From JAWKXU01 sp964468045 (GTDB lineage Bacteria > Pseudomonadota > Alphaproteobacteria > Sphingomonadales > Sphingomonadaceae): a DNA stretch of 64,000 nucleotides. The translations under genes were made by a program, and so were the position numbers. The notes under the pieces were generated by a model, which worked only from the letters and a program-made list of their open reading frames with translations, was not told where the DNA came from and searched no databases. The stretch lies in assembly GCA_964468045.1 (NCBI GenBank), contig CAYXTO010000005.1:1-64000 (forward strand), written 5' to 3'. This document shows positions 54,701 to 63,099 of this stretch, one piece after another. Each line of letters begins with the position of its first letter. Within the stretch, counting starts at the first letter, position 1.

Positions 54701-54976
54701 TTGGAGACCCGGCAGGCCGGCGATCGCCGTCTCGACCGGAAAGGTTACGCGCTGCTCTGCTTCGAGCGGCGAGAATCCGGCCGCCTCGCTGTTGATCTGA
54801 ACCTGGACGTTGGTGATGTCGGGTGTGGCGTCGATCGGCAGCCGCTGGAAGGCCCAGACGCCGATCCCGCACAGTAGCACGACGATGGCGAGCACCGCCC
54901 AGCGGAAGCGGATCGCATTGGAGATGAGGCGTTCGAGAAGCTCGGAACGCACAGGCGTTTCGTTCTCAATGGTCAT
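51770..54976 (-). CDS. czcA: Heavy-metal RND efflux pump CzcA
   Basis: 1068 residues, HME-RND type, with 12 membrane helices and two large periplasmic domains. The HME signature DFGLIVDGAVIIVEN (~413-427) carries the metal/proton relay Asp and Glu residues typical of Co/Zn/Cd (HME1-like) pumps. A start at 54976 (MTIENETPVRSELLERL) overlaps czcB by 11 bases; the frame is open to 55006 but the extra residues are unlikely. It exports periplasmic or cytosolic divalent metal through CzcB and CzcC. Substrate set not determinable from sequence alone. Confidence 0.92.
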   Translation of the reverse strand: MTIENETPVRSELLERLISNAIRFRWAVLAIVVLLCGIGVWAFQRLPIDATPDITNVQVQINSEAAGFSPLEAEQRVTFPVETAIAGLPGLQYTRSVSRYGLSQVTAVFEDGTNIYFARQLINERLQTARDQLPESVIPEMGPIATGLGEIFMYTLEAEPNARKSDGSRYTPEDLRTLQDWVIRPQLRNTPGVTEVNSIGGYERQYHVTPLPDRLSAYGLTLNDVVEALGRNNANVGAGYVERYGEQYLVRVPGQASGIDDLKSIIVTNRGGVPIRIADVADVGMGEELRTGAATENGQEVVLGTVFMLAGENSRIVARAAAARLEEAAKALPAGVKAVAIYDRTDLVERAVWTVEKNLLEGALLVIVVLFLLLGNIRAALITAAVIPITMLMTITGMLRAGVSGNLMSLGALDFGLIVDGAVIIVENCLRRFGEAQHRLGRLLEREERFALTASATSEVIRPSLFGMLIIALVYVPIFALTGVEGKMFHPMAITVVMALTFALILSLSFVPAAVALFVTGKVEEKESRLMVWARKLYAPALDAALRLRVVFIAGAVALVAIAGFAATRMGSEFVPNLDEGDIALHALRIPGTSLSQAIQMQTTLEARLKRFPEVERIVAKIGTAEVATDPMPPSVADTFIMLKDRSEWPDPRKPRAELVREMQEAAAAIPGNNYEFTQPIQMRFNELLSGVRADVAIKVFGDDLDRLLEIGQSIEGVVSGIEGAQDVSVEQVTGLPVLQITPDRPALARLGLNIGDIQDVVAVSIGGREAGRIFEGDRRFAVIVRLPEDIRSKADEIGRLRIPLSGDGADPRGFVPLADVAKVEVVIGPNQISREDGKRRVVVTSNVRGRDLGSFIEELRQKVDAEVEVPSGYWVSYGGTFEQLISAAERLRLVVPAALLLIFGLLYGLFRSARDSAIVFSGVPLALTGGVAALLIRGMPLSISAGVGFIALSGVAVLNGVVMLSFIRQLRATGSGLEDSIREGALTRLRPVLMTALVASLGFVPMAFNVGAGAEVQRPLATVVIGGIISSTLLTLLVLPALYRLVHGREARPEDEHPSPDTAPAQA

Positions 54977-56219
54977 GGCTGGCCCCCGACTTGTCGATGT
55001 CGGCACGGATCAGGAAAGCGCCGTCGGTTACATATTCGGTGCCCGGCTCAAGGCCGCCCAGCACCTCGGTCCATTCGGGCGTGCGCCGCCCGATCTCCAG
55101 CATTCGCACTTCATAGGTGTTGCCGACCTTGGCATAGACCACCTCGAAATCGCGGAAGCGCTGGATAGCCTTCGTCCGAACCGCGAGGGGCACTTGCGCC
55201 TCGGCAACGGCAAACGATCCCTCGACCCCCATTCCAGGCCGGAAACCGCGACTGAGGGACGCCGGCACTTCGACATGCGCCATAACCGTCTGGCTCGCCG
55301 CGTCGGCCGTTGGCAGCACCGCTTCCACCCTGCTTTGAAAGCTGTTGTCGCCGGCGAGGTTGCGCACGCGCACGCTTTGTCCGACGCGGATGCGTTCCGC
55401 ATCGCGCGGATAGACGAAGAACTCGGCGTGAAGTTTTGTGGGATCGGCGATCACGAATATGGCGCGGTCGCCGGTGGTATCGCCGACATTCGCGTTCTTC
55501 TCAACGATGACGCCGCTGATCGGAGCGGACACTGTGTAGGTTTGCAGCGAATGGCTGGATTCAACCCGGAACAAGGTTTGTCCGCGTTGGATCGGCTGTC
55601 CCAACTGGCCCGACATCGACACGATTTGTCCGGGCAGGCGCGCGCGCACCTCGGCGCGACCTTCCGGCGTGGTTTCGATCCTGCCGGCCATGTCGATCAG
55701 CTCGGCAACGGTCGCCGGCCCAGCACGTTCGGAGCGAACACCGCCAGCCTGAGCGGCTTGCGCCGATATGGTGGTTCGACCCTCATAGGAAGCATAGGAC
55801 CAGTTATGTGTTCGCCCGCCTTCGGCAGCGCGCACCTTCACATCGAAGGAGTGTGGTTCGGTGACGACGCCATTGCCGCGCAGGAAATCTTCCTGCGGCC
55901 GGAAAGCGAAACGGTCCACGTTGCCGCCAAGACGCTTCTGCTCGATCGTGAGGCGGACGTCGCCGGGGGCAAGCGGCTTGCCGTCCCGATAGGGATAGAT
56001 TCGATACTCCGGCTCGACACCATCCTCGAAGATAGTGACCTCGACCGCAAAATCGCCATCGCGCAGCATTCGCCCGCGATGCGGCCCGCGTTCATAATCG
56101 TCGGCAGCAGCGGCCGCAGCCTTGGGTTCGGCGGCCTCGTTGGTGGTATTGGATTCGCCGCATCCGGCGAGCAGGGAAAGCGCGAGCAGCGAGCTTGCGA
56201 AAAGGAAGGATCGTTTCAT
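54966..56219 (-). CDS. czcB: RND periplasmic adaptor CzcB
   Basis: 417 residues, membrane fusion protein with a signal peptide and possible lipobox (LAGC). An N-terminal CzcB-specific metal-binding-like region (~45-150, YERGPHRGRMLRDGDF) is followed by a barrel-sandwich/lipoyl and alpha-hairpin core, and a C-terminal DKSGASHDH tail with histidines. It joins CzcA to the outer-membrane CzcC. The ATG shares an ATGA overlap with the czcC stop; czcA starts inside its end. Confidence 0.88.
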   Translation of the reverse strand: MKRSFLFASSLLALSLLAGCGESNTTNEAAEPKAAAAAADDYERGPHRGRMLRDGDFAVEVTIFEDGVEPEYRIYPYRDGKPLAPGDVRLTIEQKRLGGNVDRFAFRPQEDFLRGNGVVTEPHSFDVKVRAAEGGRTHNWSYASYEGRTTISAQAAQAGGVRSERAGPATVAELIDMAGRIETTPEGRAEVRARLPGQIVSMSGQLGQPIQRGQTLFRVESSHSLQTYTVSAPISGVIVEKNANVGDTTGDRAIFVIADPTKLHAEFFVYPRDAERIRVGQSVRVRNLAGDNSFQSRVEAVLPTADAASQTVMAHVEVPASLSRGFRPGMGVEGSFAVAEAQVPLAVRTKAIQRFRDFEVVYAKVGNTYEVRMLEIGRRTPEWTEVLGGLEPGTEYVTDGAFLIRADIDKSGASHDH

Positions 56220-57499
56220 CAGCGGTTCTCCGCATTGGAAAGCAGGGAAGCATGGCGGCCGGTCAGCCGGTCGAGGCGAGCACCCGCGAGATGGAAGCTG
56301 CGCAGCAGCTCAACACGGCGAGCGCGCGCGTCGAACAGCGCCTGTTGGGCCTGGTTCACTTCGAGAAAGGTGAAGGCGGTGCCGCCACGCGCGAAGCCGT
56401 CACGAACGAGCGTCACCGCACGCTGAGCGCTTGGCAGCACCTCTCGATCTATTCGGGTGATCTCGGCAACGATCGTGGCCCGCTCGGCAACGAGGCGGTT
56501 GACCTCTCGTTCGATCTGGACGCGCGTGACGGCGATCTCTGCTTCGGCGGCCTGGGCTTCGGCGTTGGCACGCAGGACATTGCCGCGATTGGCCGTGCGG
56601 CTACCCAGCGGAATAGATCCGCCGATCATGATTGCGACATCGTTGCCCTGGCCAAAATGGCGAACGCCAACGCGGGCAGTCGGATCACTGACATTACCAG
56701 TTTCAGCAAGCCGGGTCCGTGCTCCGGCGGCGTCCCGCTCGGCGCTGAGCAGTGCGAGGTCAGGGCTGTTGTCGGCATCCGCTGGCGTCGCCGCGAACGT
56801 GGCGAAAGCTGCGCCGTCGAGGCTGTAGTCGGCGGTTCCTCCCCAATATGAGGCCAACGCGGCGCGGGCAATGCGTGCCCTTTCGCGCGCTTGATCGAGA
56901 GCGATCCGTGCTTGCGCCACGGCTGTCCGTGCGCGTTCACCGGAAAACAACGGATCGAGCGCGCGCCCGACGCGGCGGCCTACCTCCGTTTCAACACGCA
57001 GGGCTGCGGCGTGTCGTTGCTCCGCGATGGAGATTTGGGCTTCCGCGACCTGGGCTTCGACCCATGTGGCCTGGACCTGTGCCAGCAGGTCCAGCATCCG
57101 CAGGCGGTTGCGTGTCGAAGCGACACCGATTTCCGAGCGGGCTGCGCCGATGCGGGCTTCCCGCTTGCCCCCCCGTTCCCAGGTCCGCTCATACCATGCG
57201 GTCGTCTGTGACCGTTCGATAGGCGAATAGGGGCCAGTGCCCGCGAAATCCTCTACATCGACGCCGATGACATCGCGCGGCCGCACATCGGCCTGCGTAA
57301 CAGCGGCCTCAGCCGCCTGGAGCCGGGCAGCATTTGCCGCCACGGTTGGATCGCCAATGGCGACTCTCGACAGAGCGTCGGATAGACTGAGTTCCTGCGC
57401 CGCTCCGATGGACGGAACGGACAGGGCCGCGAACGCCGCGCTTATCGCAAGCGCGCGCCGCAAACGCGCCGACGGGCGCGCAGCAATAACTGAAAACAT
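56219..57499 (-). CDS. czcC: RND outer-membrane channel CzcC (TolC family)
   Basis: 426 residues with a signal peptide (cleaved near GAAQ) and two outer-membrane-efflux repeats of coiled helices (LSLSDALSRVAIGDPTVAANAARLQ at the start). TolC-like trimer forms the exit duct. First of the coupled czcC-czcB-czcA set, downstream of the small His-rich gene on the same strand. Confidence 0.87.
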   Translation of the reverse strand: MFSVIAARPSARLRRALAISAAFAALSVPSIGAAQELSLSDALSRVAIGDPTVAANAARLQAAEAAVTQADVRPRDVIGVDVEDFAGTGPYSPIERSQTTAWYERTWERGGKREARIGAARSEIGVASTRNRLRMLDLLAQVQATWVEAQVAEAQISIAEQRHAAALRVETEVGRRVGRALDPLFSGERARTAVAQARIALDQARERARIARAALASYWGGTADYSLDGAAFATFAATPADADNSPDLALLSAERDAAGARTRLAETGNVSDPTARVGVRHFGQGNDVAIMIGGSIPLGSRTANRGNVLRANAEAQAAEAEIAVTRVQIEREVNRLVAERATIVAEITRIDREVLPSAQRAVTLVRDGFARGGTAFTFLEVNQAQQALFDARARRVELLRSFHLAGARLDRLTGRHASLLSNAENR

Positions 57500-57558
57500 G
57501 ACAAATCGGCCTCACGAGCAGGCGTGGCGAAAGCCGCGCCTCACGTGACGCGGCGGTT

Positions 57559-57990
57559 CTAGGTGCGATTTGCGATGTTTTTAGGTGGTCGTTCAGGCCC
57601 GTGAATGAGGACCCCAGCCAATCGGTCGTCAGCTACGGGAGGCTGAGATAATGATGCCTGGAAAAGCCCAGCGTCACCCTGCGATCCAAGAGCCGGCAAC
57701 GACGATCCCGCATCACCATGATGGTGATGTCCAGCACCGGACTGATGATTGGGCACGCTGCCGCTATCATCGGGGTTCGTAGTATCCGAATGCCCGTCAC
57801 CATCATCGCCCATGTCGGAGGCGATAATGCTGAGCGGCAGATGTTCGTGATCGGCGCTCACACCAGTTTGATGTTGAAAGCGATCGACGGTGCTGGCCAT
57901 GCTCGCACCCGCAAAGACGAGCGTCAGCGCGATGCAAAGCATCGAGCAGAGCCGAAATGGCGGAAATTGAATCAGGCGAACCACAAGCAT
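57559..57990 (-). CDS. CzcI-like periplasmic histidine-rich protein
   Basis: 143 residues. The signal peptide hydrophobic core is SMLCIALTLVFAGASMAS (~16-33). The mature part has a cluster of His, Asp and Ser (ADHEHLP and GAGHHHHGDAG), suited to binding divalent metal. It ends HGPERPPKN, like the RP-rich C-terminus of CzcI proteins, which sit before czcC and influence its expression. An alternative start lies at 57942. Identification is by position, composition and C-terminus. Confidence 0.6.
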   Translation of the reverse strand: MLVVRLIQFPPFRLCSMLCIALTLVFAGASMASTVDRFQHQTGVSADHEHLPLSIIASDMGDDGDGHSDTTNPDDSGSVPNHQSGAGHHHHGDAGSSLPALGSQGDAGLFQASLSQPPVADDRLAGVLIHGPERPPKNIANRT

Positions 57991-58223
57991 CCTGCTACAG
58001 AGTTAGCCGGAAGCGCGCAAGCATCGCGCATCGTATTGTTTACACTGAGCGAGCCGATCAAGCCTCTCGCAGCCGGGGCGATCCGGCGAGTGGGCGCTAC
58101 GGCATGTTCTTTTGCGATTGACTCGATCTGGCATCGACGATCTATTGCCAGACATGGGGAACGCGATCTCCCCACGAGGCGACAGGCTGAAGAATCGCGT
58201 CCTGCTTCTTGGAAGGACGCATC

Positions 58224-59078
58224 ATGCCTGTTTTGAATACGATCTCTTCGGATAAGTTCGTTCGCCTGATCGGTATACCGACCGGACCAGTACTCGTTGA
58301 TGTCCGGCCGGATGACGCGTTCGCGGCCGAACCGCTTCTTGTTCCCGGAACATTGCGGCGATCCGCAACCGACGTCGCAACGTGGGCGGCGGCGTTTCGC
58401 GGTCGCTCTGCCGTGATCGCCTGTCGTGATGGTGGTTCGCTCAGCCAGGGCGTCGCAGCGCGCCTGCGCCATGAGGGGGTTTCGGCGGAGGCGCTCGAAG
58501 ACGGCGTTGCCGGTTGGGCTGCTGCCGGCCTGCCGATGGTGCCGGAAACCGTCCTGCCTCCGCGTGACACGGAAGGCCGCACGATCTGGGTGACGCGTGG
58601 TCGGCCAAAAGTGGACCGGATCGCCTGCCCCTGGCTGATCCGCCGCTTCGCCGATCCGCGGGCCATCTTCCTGTTCGTCCCACCCTCTGAAGTCGAAGGC
58701 GTCGCCGAACGCTTCGCCGCTGCGCCCTTCGATATCGAAGGCGAAAATATCCTCTGGAGCCATCGCGGCGACGCCTGCACCTTCGACGTGATGGTCGAGG
58801 CGTTCGGCCTTGGCGGCTATGGGCCGCTAACACGCCTCGCGCCGATCGTGCGCGGGGCCGATACGGGTCGCCCCGATCTCGTGCCGGAAGCGGCGGGCCT
58901 ACTGGCCGCATCGCTCGGCCTGTCGCGCATGTTCGCAGACGATCAGGAACAGCTCGAAGCCGGGATGCTGCTCTATGATGCCTTTTTCCGCTGGTGCCGC
59001 GATGCGACCGACGAGACCCACAACTGGGTCTCTCACCAGCCCGCCAAGGCGCGCGCCAAAGGCAAGGTGCGGCCATGA
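58224..59078 (+). CDS. chrB: Chromate resistance regulator ChrB with rhodanese domain
   Basis: 284 residues. A rhodanese-like N-terminal domain (~10-110) with active-site loop CRDGGSLSQG is followed by a ChrB C-terminal domain (~115-270: WVTRGRPKVDRIACPWLIRRF, then CTFDVMVEAFGLGG). ChrB proteins sense chromate and regulate chrA. The rhodanese fusion suggests sulfur or thiol chemistry linked to chromate. ATG at 58224 has GGAAGGA about 7 bases upstream. Overlaps chrA by 4 bases. Confidence 0.88.
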   Translation: MPVLNTISSDKFVRLIGIPTGPVLVDVRPDDAFAAEPLLVPGTLRRSATDVATWAAAFRGRSAVIACRDGGSLSQGVAARLRHEGVSAEALEDGVAGWAAAGLPMVPETVLPPRDTEGRTIWVTRGRPKVDRIACPWLIRRFADPRAIFLFVPPSEVEGVAERFAAAPFDIEGENILWSHRGDACTFDVMVEAFGLGGYGPLTRLAPIVRGADTGRPDLVPEAAGLLAASLGLSRMFADDQEQLEAGMLLYDAFFRWCRDATDETHNWVSHQPAKARAKGKVRP

Positions 59079-60487
59079 GCGGCGCGGTGACGGAAATGAC
59101 CGCAAGTGTCGCGGCTCCACCGAAGAATCATGGCATCCCCTTCAGTGAGGCGGTCCGCGTCTGGGCACGCATCGCAGCACTGAGCTTCGGCGGACCTGTC
59201 GGCCAGATCGCGGTGATGCACCGCATTCTGGTCGAAGAGAAGCGCTGGATCGGCGAGGAACGGTTCCTGCACGCCCTTAACTATTGCATGTTGCTGCCCG
59301 GCCCCGAGGCGCAGCAGCTTGCAGCCTATATCGGCTGGCTTCTCCACAAGACGAAGGGTGGCCTCGTCGCGGGAGCCCTGTTCGTGCTCCCCGGCTTTCT
59401 CTCCATTCTGGCTCTCAGTTATCTTTACGTCCTGCTTGGTCACGCGCCGGTCATCGCTGGCCTGTTCTTTGGCCTCAAGGCAGCGGTCCTGGCGGTTGTG
59501 ATTCAGGCCGTGGTGCGTGTGGGATCACGCGCGCTGAAGAACAGCGTGATGCGTGGTATCGCGGCGGCAGCGTTCATTGCGATCTTCTTCTTCGACGCGC
59601 CGTTTCCACTCATCATCCTCACCGCCGGCATCATCGGCTATATCGGCGGACGCAGTGGGATCGCGGCGTTCAAGGGCGGTGGCGGGCACGGCCCGGCTGG
59701 CGGCGACGTGATCCACGACCGGGATACCGCGCTCGGTGAAGGTCTGCCCGATCATGCCCGCCCCAATCTGGTCTGGTCGCTCAAGATATCAGCTGTGTTT
59801 CTGTTCCTCTGGCTGGCGCCGGTCGTGGCCCTGCTGGCGCTGCTCGGTCCCGACAATGTGTTCACGCATATCGCGACCTTCTTCAGCCAGATGGCGGTCG
59901 TGACCTTCGGCGGGGCCTATGCCGTCCTCGCCTATGTCGCGCAGCAGGCGGTCAATACCTACGGCTGGCTGAGGCCGGGCGAAATGCTCGATGGCCTGGG
60001 CCTTGCCGAGACGACGCCGGGGCCGCTCATCATGGTGACGCAGTTCGTCGGTTTCCTGGCTGCATTCCGGCAGGCGACCGGGCTGCCGCCGCTGGTCGCC
60101 GCAACCCTCGGCGCGGTTCTCACGACCTGGGTGACGTTCATGCCCTGCTTCCTGTGGATTTTCGCCGGTGCGCCTTTTGTGGAGCGGCTGCGCGGCAACC
60201 GGGCGCTGTCGGCCGCTCTCGGCGCGATCACCGCGGCGGTTGTCGGCGTGATCCTCAATCTTGCACTATGGTTCGCGATTCACACGCTGTTTCGTGATGT
60301 GCGCGAGATCCGGTTTGCCGGACTCGTCTTCGAGGCACCGATGGTGGCCTCTCTCTACATTCCAGCGCTGATATTGGCGGCGGCCGCCGCGATCGCTGTG
60401 TTCCGTTTCAAGGCCGGCATGATTCCGACGCTGGCGGCCACGTCGGCAGCCGGCGTCCTGCTCTATCTGTCCGGGGTAATCGGCTGA
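59075..60487 (+). CDS. chrA: Chromate transporter ChrA
   Basis: 470 residues with ~10-12 membrane helices and two CHR domains. The repeated motif FGGPVGQIAVMH (~40) and FGGAYAVLAYVAQQ (~290) marks the two halves. ChrA exports chromate, driven by proton motive force. It begins within the end of chrB and is followed 24 bases later by the DUF1259 gene, forming one operon. Confidence 0.93.
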   Translation: MSGAVTEMTASVAAPPKNHGIPFSEAVRVWARIAALSFGGPVGQIAVMHRILVEEKRWIGEERFLHALNYCMLLPGPEAQQLAAYIGWLLHKTKGGLVAGALFVLPGFLSILALSYLYVLLGHAPVIAGLFFGLKAAVLAVVIQAVVRVGSRALKNSVMRGIAAAAFIAIFFFDAPFPLIILTAGIIGYIGGRSGIAAFKGGGGHGPAGGDVIHDRDTALGEGLPDHARPNLVWSLKISAVFLFLWLAPVVALLALLGPDNVFTHIATFFSQMAVVTFGGAYAVLAYVAQQAVNTYGWLRPGEMLDGLGLAETTPGPLIMVTQFVGFLAAFRQATGLPPLVAATLGAVLTTWVTFMPCFLWIFAGAPFVERLRGNRALSAALGAITAAVVGVILNLALWFAIHTLFRDVREIRFAGLVFEAPMVASLYIPALILAAAAAIAVFRFKAGMIPTLAATSAAGVLLYLSGVIG

Positions 60488-60510
60488 AGTTCTGTCGAAA
60501 GGAGATCGAT

Positions 60511-61404
60511 ATGAAGGGTTTTGTTGTATTCGGCCTCGCCGGGATTCTCGGCATGGTCTCGCCCGTTCAGGCGGCGGAGCCTTGGGAACAAACGGTCAGC
60601 ACTGTGATCGGCAAGACCGGCACTGAAATGTCCGGAGGGGTCTATCGCATTGGCTTGCCGCGTAGCGATCTTAAAGTGACGCTGGACGGCGTGATGCTGA
60701 AGCCAGCGCTCGCGCTCGGCTCGTGGCTCGCCTTTGTTGGACATGGCCAGAATCAGGTGATGGTCATGGGAGACCTGGTGCTTACCGATACCGAGGTTAA
60801 TCCCATAATGGCGAAGCTGATTGCCGGCGGGATCGAGATCACCGCGCTCCACAATCATCTTCTGCGAAACACACCGCACACCATGTATATGCATATCGCC
60901 GGGCACGGTGATCCGGCCCAGTTGGCCAAGACAGTGCATGATGCGCTGGCACTGAGCGGAACGCCGCTTTCGGTAGCGCCAGCAGCCAACCCGGCAGCGC
61001 CGGAGACACTTGATCTCGACACAGCCGCGCTTGACCGCCTCCTTGGCCACAAGGGCAAGGTCGGGGGCGGCGTTTATGCCTTTGGCATCCCCCGCGCCGA
61101 GACACCACGCGATGGCGGCATGGCGCTGCCACCAGCGATGGGGGCGGCGATCGCGATCAACTTCCAACCGACCGGCAGAGGCAAGGCGGCGATCACCGGC
61201 GATTTCGTGCTTACGGCCGCCGAAGTGAACCCGGTTCTCAAGACACTGCGCGAGAACGGCATCGAGGTGACGGCTCTGCATAACCATATGCTCGATGATG
61301 AGCCGCGCCTGTTCTTCATGCATTTCTGGGCCAATGACGATGCGCAGAAGCTCGCCCGTGGATTGGCGGCGGCGCTCGACCATGTGGCGGCCGCAACCAA
61401 TTGA
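60511..61404 (+). CDS. Secreted DUF1259 protein of the chromate cassette
   Basis: 297 residues, with a signal peptide (cleaved after VQAA) and two copies of a ~120-residue DUF1259 module. Each ends with a metal-binding-like HNH cluster (TALHNHLLRNTPHTMYMH near 120 and TALHNHMLDDEPRLFFMH near 260). DUF1259 proteins often follow chrA in alphaproteobacterial cassettes; their activity is unknown. GAAAGGAG precedes the start. Confidence 0.85.
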   Translation: MKGFVVFGLAGILGMVSPVQAAEPWEQTVSTVIGKTGTEMSGGVYRIGLPRSDLKVTLDGVMLKPALALGSWLAFVGHGQNQVMVMGDLVLTDTEVNPIMAKLIAGGIEITALHNHLLRNTPHTMYMHIAGHGDPAQLAKTVHDALALSGTPLSVAPAANPAAPETLDLDTAALDRLLGHKGKVGGGVYAFGIPRAETPRDGGMALPPAMGAAIAINFQPTGRGKAAITGDFVLTAAEVNPVLKTLRENGIEVTALHNHMLDDEPRLFFMHFWANDDAQKLARGLAAALDHVAAATN

Positions 61405-61419
61405 GCGGATGACGATGCG

Positions 61420-61585
61420 ATGGAACTGCCCGGCCATCCCGAAGGGTTTTGGCTGTCCGGCGCGCGCGCGCCTATGTCAACGTGCCTGATGACGGTTTGG
61501 TTACGACAGATGCGCGGACATCTTTCTCGCCGCACTCGCTTTTGGCCGCCATCTTCACCTTCCGGATCAAGGAGGCCCGGTTCTA
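61420..61585 (+). pseudogene. Remnant of YncE/SMP-like beta-propeller gene, frameshifted
   Basis: Reading from 61420 gives MELPGHPEGFWLSGARA. In another frame across the gcgcgcgcgc run the text continues as AYVNVPDDGLVTTDAR and ends in a stop at 61583-61585. This matches the HPE-phrase and YVNVPD repeat strand of YncE-like propeller proteins, often found beyond DUF1259 genes. Only a piece survives, with a one-base slip in the GC run. Confidence 0.5.
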
Positions 61586-61796
61586 GTCGATGAATGGGTT
61601 TCGACCGTCGGCCTGTATCAGCGCGAGTACGCACTCATTCGCTGCGTCGAACGAAGGCGTCGCTCATCTACAAGGCCCAGGGAATCTACGAGCTGTGCAG
61701 AGACTCCTCTGCCATACCAACATCGAAAATACGGTGCGCTATCTCGGCGTCGACATCGACGACGCATTGACCTTGTCCGAGAAATCCGAAATTTAA
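61574..61796 (+). pseudogene. Tyrosine recombinase C-terminal remnant with frameshifts
   Basis: Three frames in succession carry recognisable recombinase pieces: VDEWVSTVGLYQREY, then HSLRRTKASLIYKA, then GNLRAVQRLLCHTNIENTVR followed by YLGVDIDDALTLSEKSEI to the stop at 61796. The intact family reads these continuously, with GHTKIE in place of CHTNIE. Frameshifts and loss of the N-terminal two thirds show a dead gene. It differs from the island's own integrase at 23366. Confidence 0.65.
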
Positions 61797-62555
61797 GCCG
61801 TCACTGCTTCTTGATCTGTTCGGGGAGTCGGTACGGGCACGTGAACCAACGGCAGCTATCAAGGGTGCGATCTCAGTCCTAGAACGCCCGCAATGGCGAA
61901 GGATTTCGGGCGCTTGCGTACGAAATCCTAACATGGAGGAACCCGCGGGCCGGCGAGCGCTGGGCTATGGGGATTTGTGCTGAGCGGTGATCTGGCTAGC
62001 GGCAGACGCAGGTGTCTGAGCAGCTCGCATCCGGCTGAGGTAGTGCCGTTCGGATGAAGCAGATCGACAGCTTACACTGCCTGATCGCGTCCATGCCGGG
62101 TAGATTGCAGTGCAAAGAATGCCAGGCGCAGGCCGGGCCAGTGGCCGGACCTGGGCGAGCACGGCCAGCGTGAGTAATGGGCCATGCCGGATCATGGCGC
62201 GGGTATCCGGGCGAGCGCGGCGTGAAGGGTTGGTAGACATGGCAAGTTCCTCTCGTTGAAGGGACTTGCATGGTCAGACGGCAGCCTCTCCCCGCCCAAA
62301 GCCTATAATTATCACGCTACCTCACACCCACGCGCCCCTCCCGCGGAGCGGGTTCGTCCTTGTCGGCGTTCTGCCCCGACGCTCAGAGGCATGCCAACGA
62401 CAGGTCTCGGCGTGAGCGGACATTCAAGCGTCCGCTGCCGAATGTCGTGACTTGGGTCGACAGCTGCCATCGGGCGTCGGACTGACCGGCACCACAGAAC
62501 GACAAACAGTATTAGCGGGTCGTCAAGATGGGCGCTAGTCGACAAGCTTTGACCA
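61797..62555. other. Mostly non-coding spacer after the chromate cassette
   Basis: Apart from the weak minus-strand ORF at 61965-62240, no gene is supported. Long open frames here are the artefact of high GC. Nothing like an integrase-adjacent attachment site (a copy of the tRNA-Cys 3' end) is present. Confidence 0.4.
61965..62240 (-). CDS. Possible small secreted protein, maybe frameshifted
   Basis: From ATG 62240 (GAGAGGAAC about 7 bases upstream) the frame runs 91 residues, with a weak hydrophobic leader (MIRHGPLLTLAVLAQ, ~16-30). After ~residue 40 the alternative frame looks more like a mature peptide: WHSLHCNLPGMDAIRQCKLS, then cysteines in CFIRT and CSDTCVCR, ending at 61996. A one-base indel may have occurred. 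Either reading is uncertain. Confidence 0.3.
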   Translation of the reverse strand: MSTNPSRRARPDTRAMIRHGPLLTLAVLAQVRPLARPAPGILCTAIYPAWTRSGSVSCRSASSERHYLSRMRAAQTPASAASQITAQHKSP

Positions 62556-63002
62556 CTAGGCCCGGTCCGGATGCTGAAAGCTGAGTGGATTTCCAATGTA
62601 TAGTCCACCCGACCGAGGATCGTAGATGTCGGTCGTCGCGTTGAGATCCTCGAACGCGCGAAGATACTCCTCCTCGGCCGCCGCGATCTCAGTTCCATCG
62701 GCCGACATATCGGTCCCGATTACAACAAACCCATCGATCCAGTGCCGGGCGAAGCCTACCCCTAGAACGAGCAAGGCCGTCATCGGAAAGAACAGGACGT
62801 TGAAGAAGCCGGCCAGCGCACCGTCATAGAAATGGGCAAGCGGCTCGCTTGCACTGGCGGCCGCCATCCCGAGCCACCAAACTGGAATGGCGCTCCACCA
62901 GAGCTTCGCATACCACCGGCGCCAGAGCCAATCCGACGCACCAGGCCGCGGCACAGCGTTAGTGGATCGAAGAATTGGTAAACTATCCTGCTCGCTATTC
63001 AT
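62556..63002 (-). CDS. Hypothetical membrane protein
   Basis: 148 residues from ATG 63002 (TTAGGA ~9 bases upstream; an upstream start at 63032 is less likely). Two hydrophobic segments, ~35-52 (WSAIPVWWLGMAAASA) and ~65-90 (AGFFNVLFFPMTALLVLGVGFA), are followed by an acidic helix and a GGLYIGNPLSFQHP tail. No family recognised. Lies between the decayed genes and the toxin-antitoxin pair. Confidence 0.6.
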   Translation of the reverse strand: MNSEQDSLPILRSTNAVPRPGASDWLWRRWYAKLWWSAIPVWWLGMAAASASEPLAHFYDGALAGFFNVLFFPMTALLVLGVGFARHWIDGFVVIGTDMSADGTEIAAAEEEYLRAFEDLNATTDIYDPRSGGLYIGNPLSFQHPDRA

Positions 63003-63099
63003 GACGCTATTCCTAACGCCAAAACATACCATTATTATACTGATCTGACAATCCTGGATTTGTTACTTTATTTATTGAATTCAAATATTTAATTGAAAT

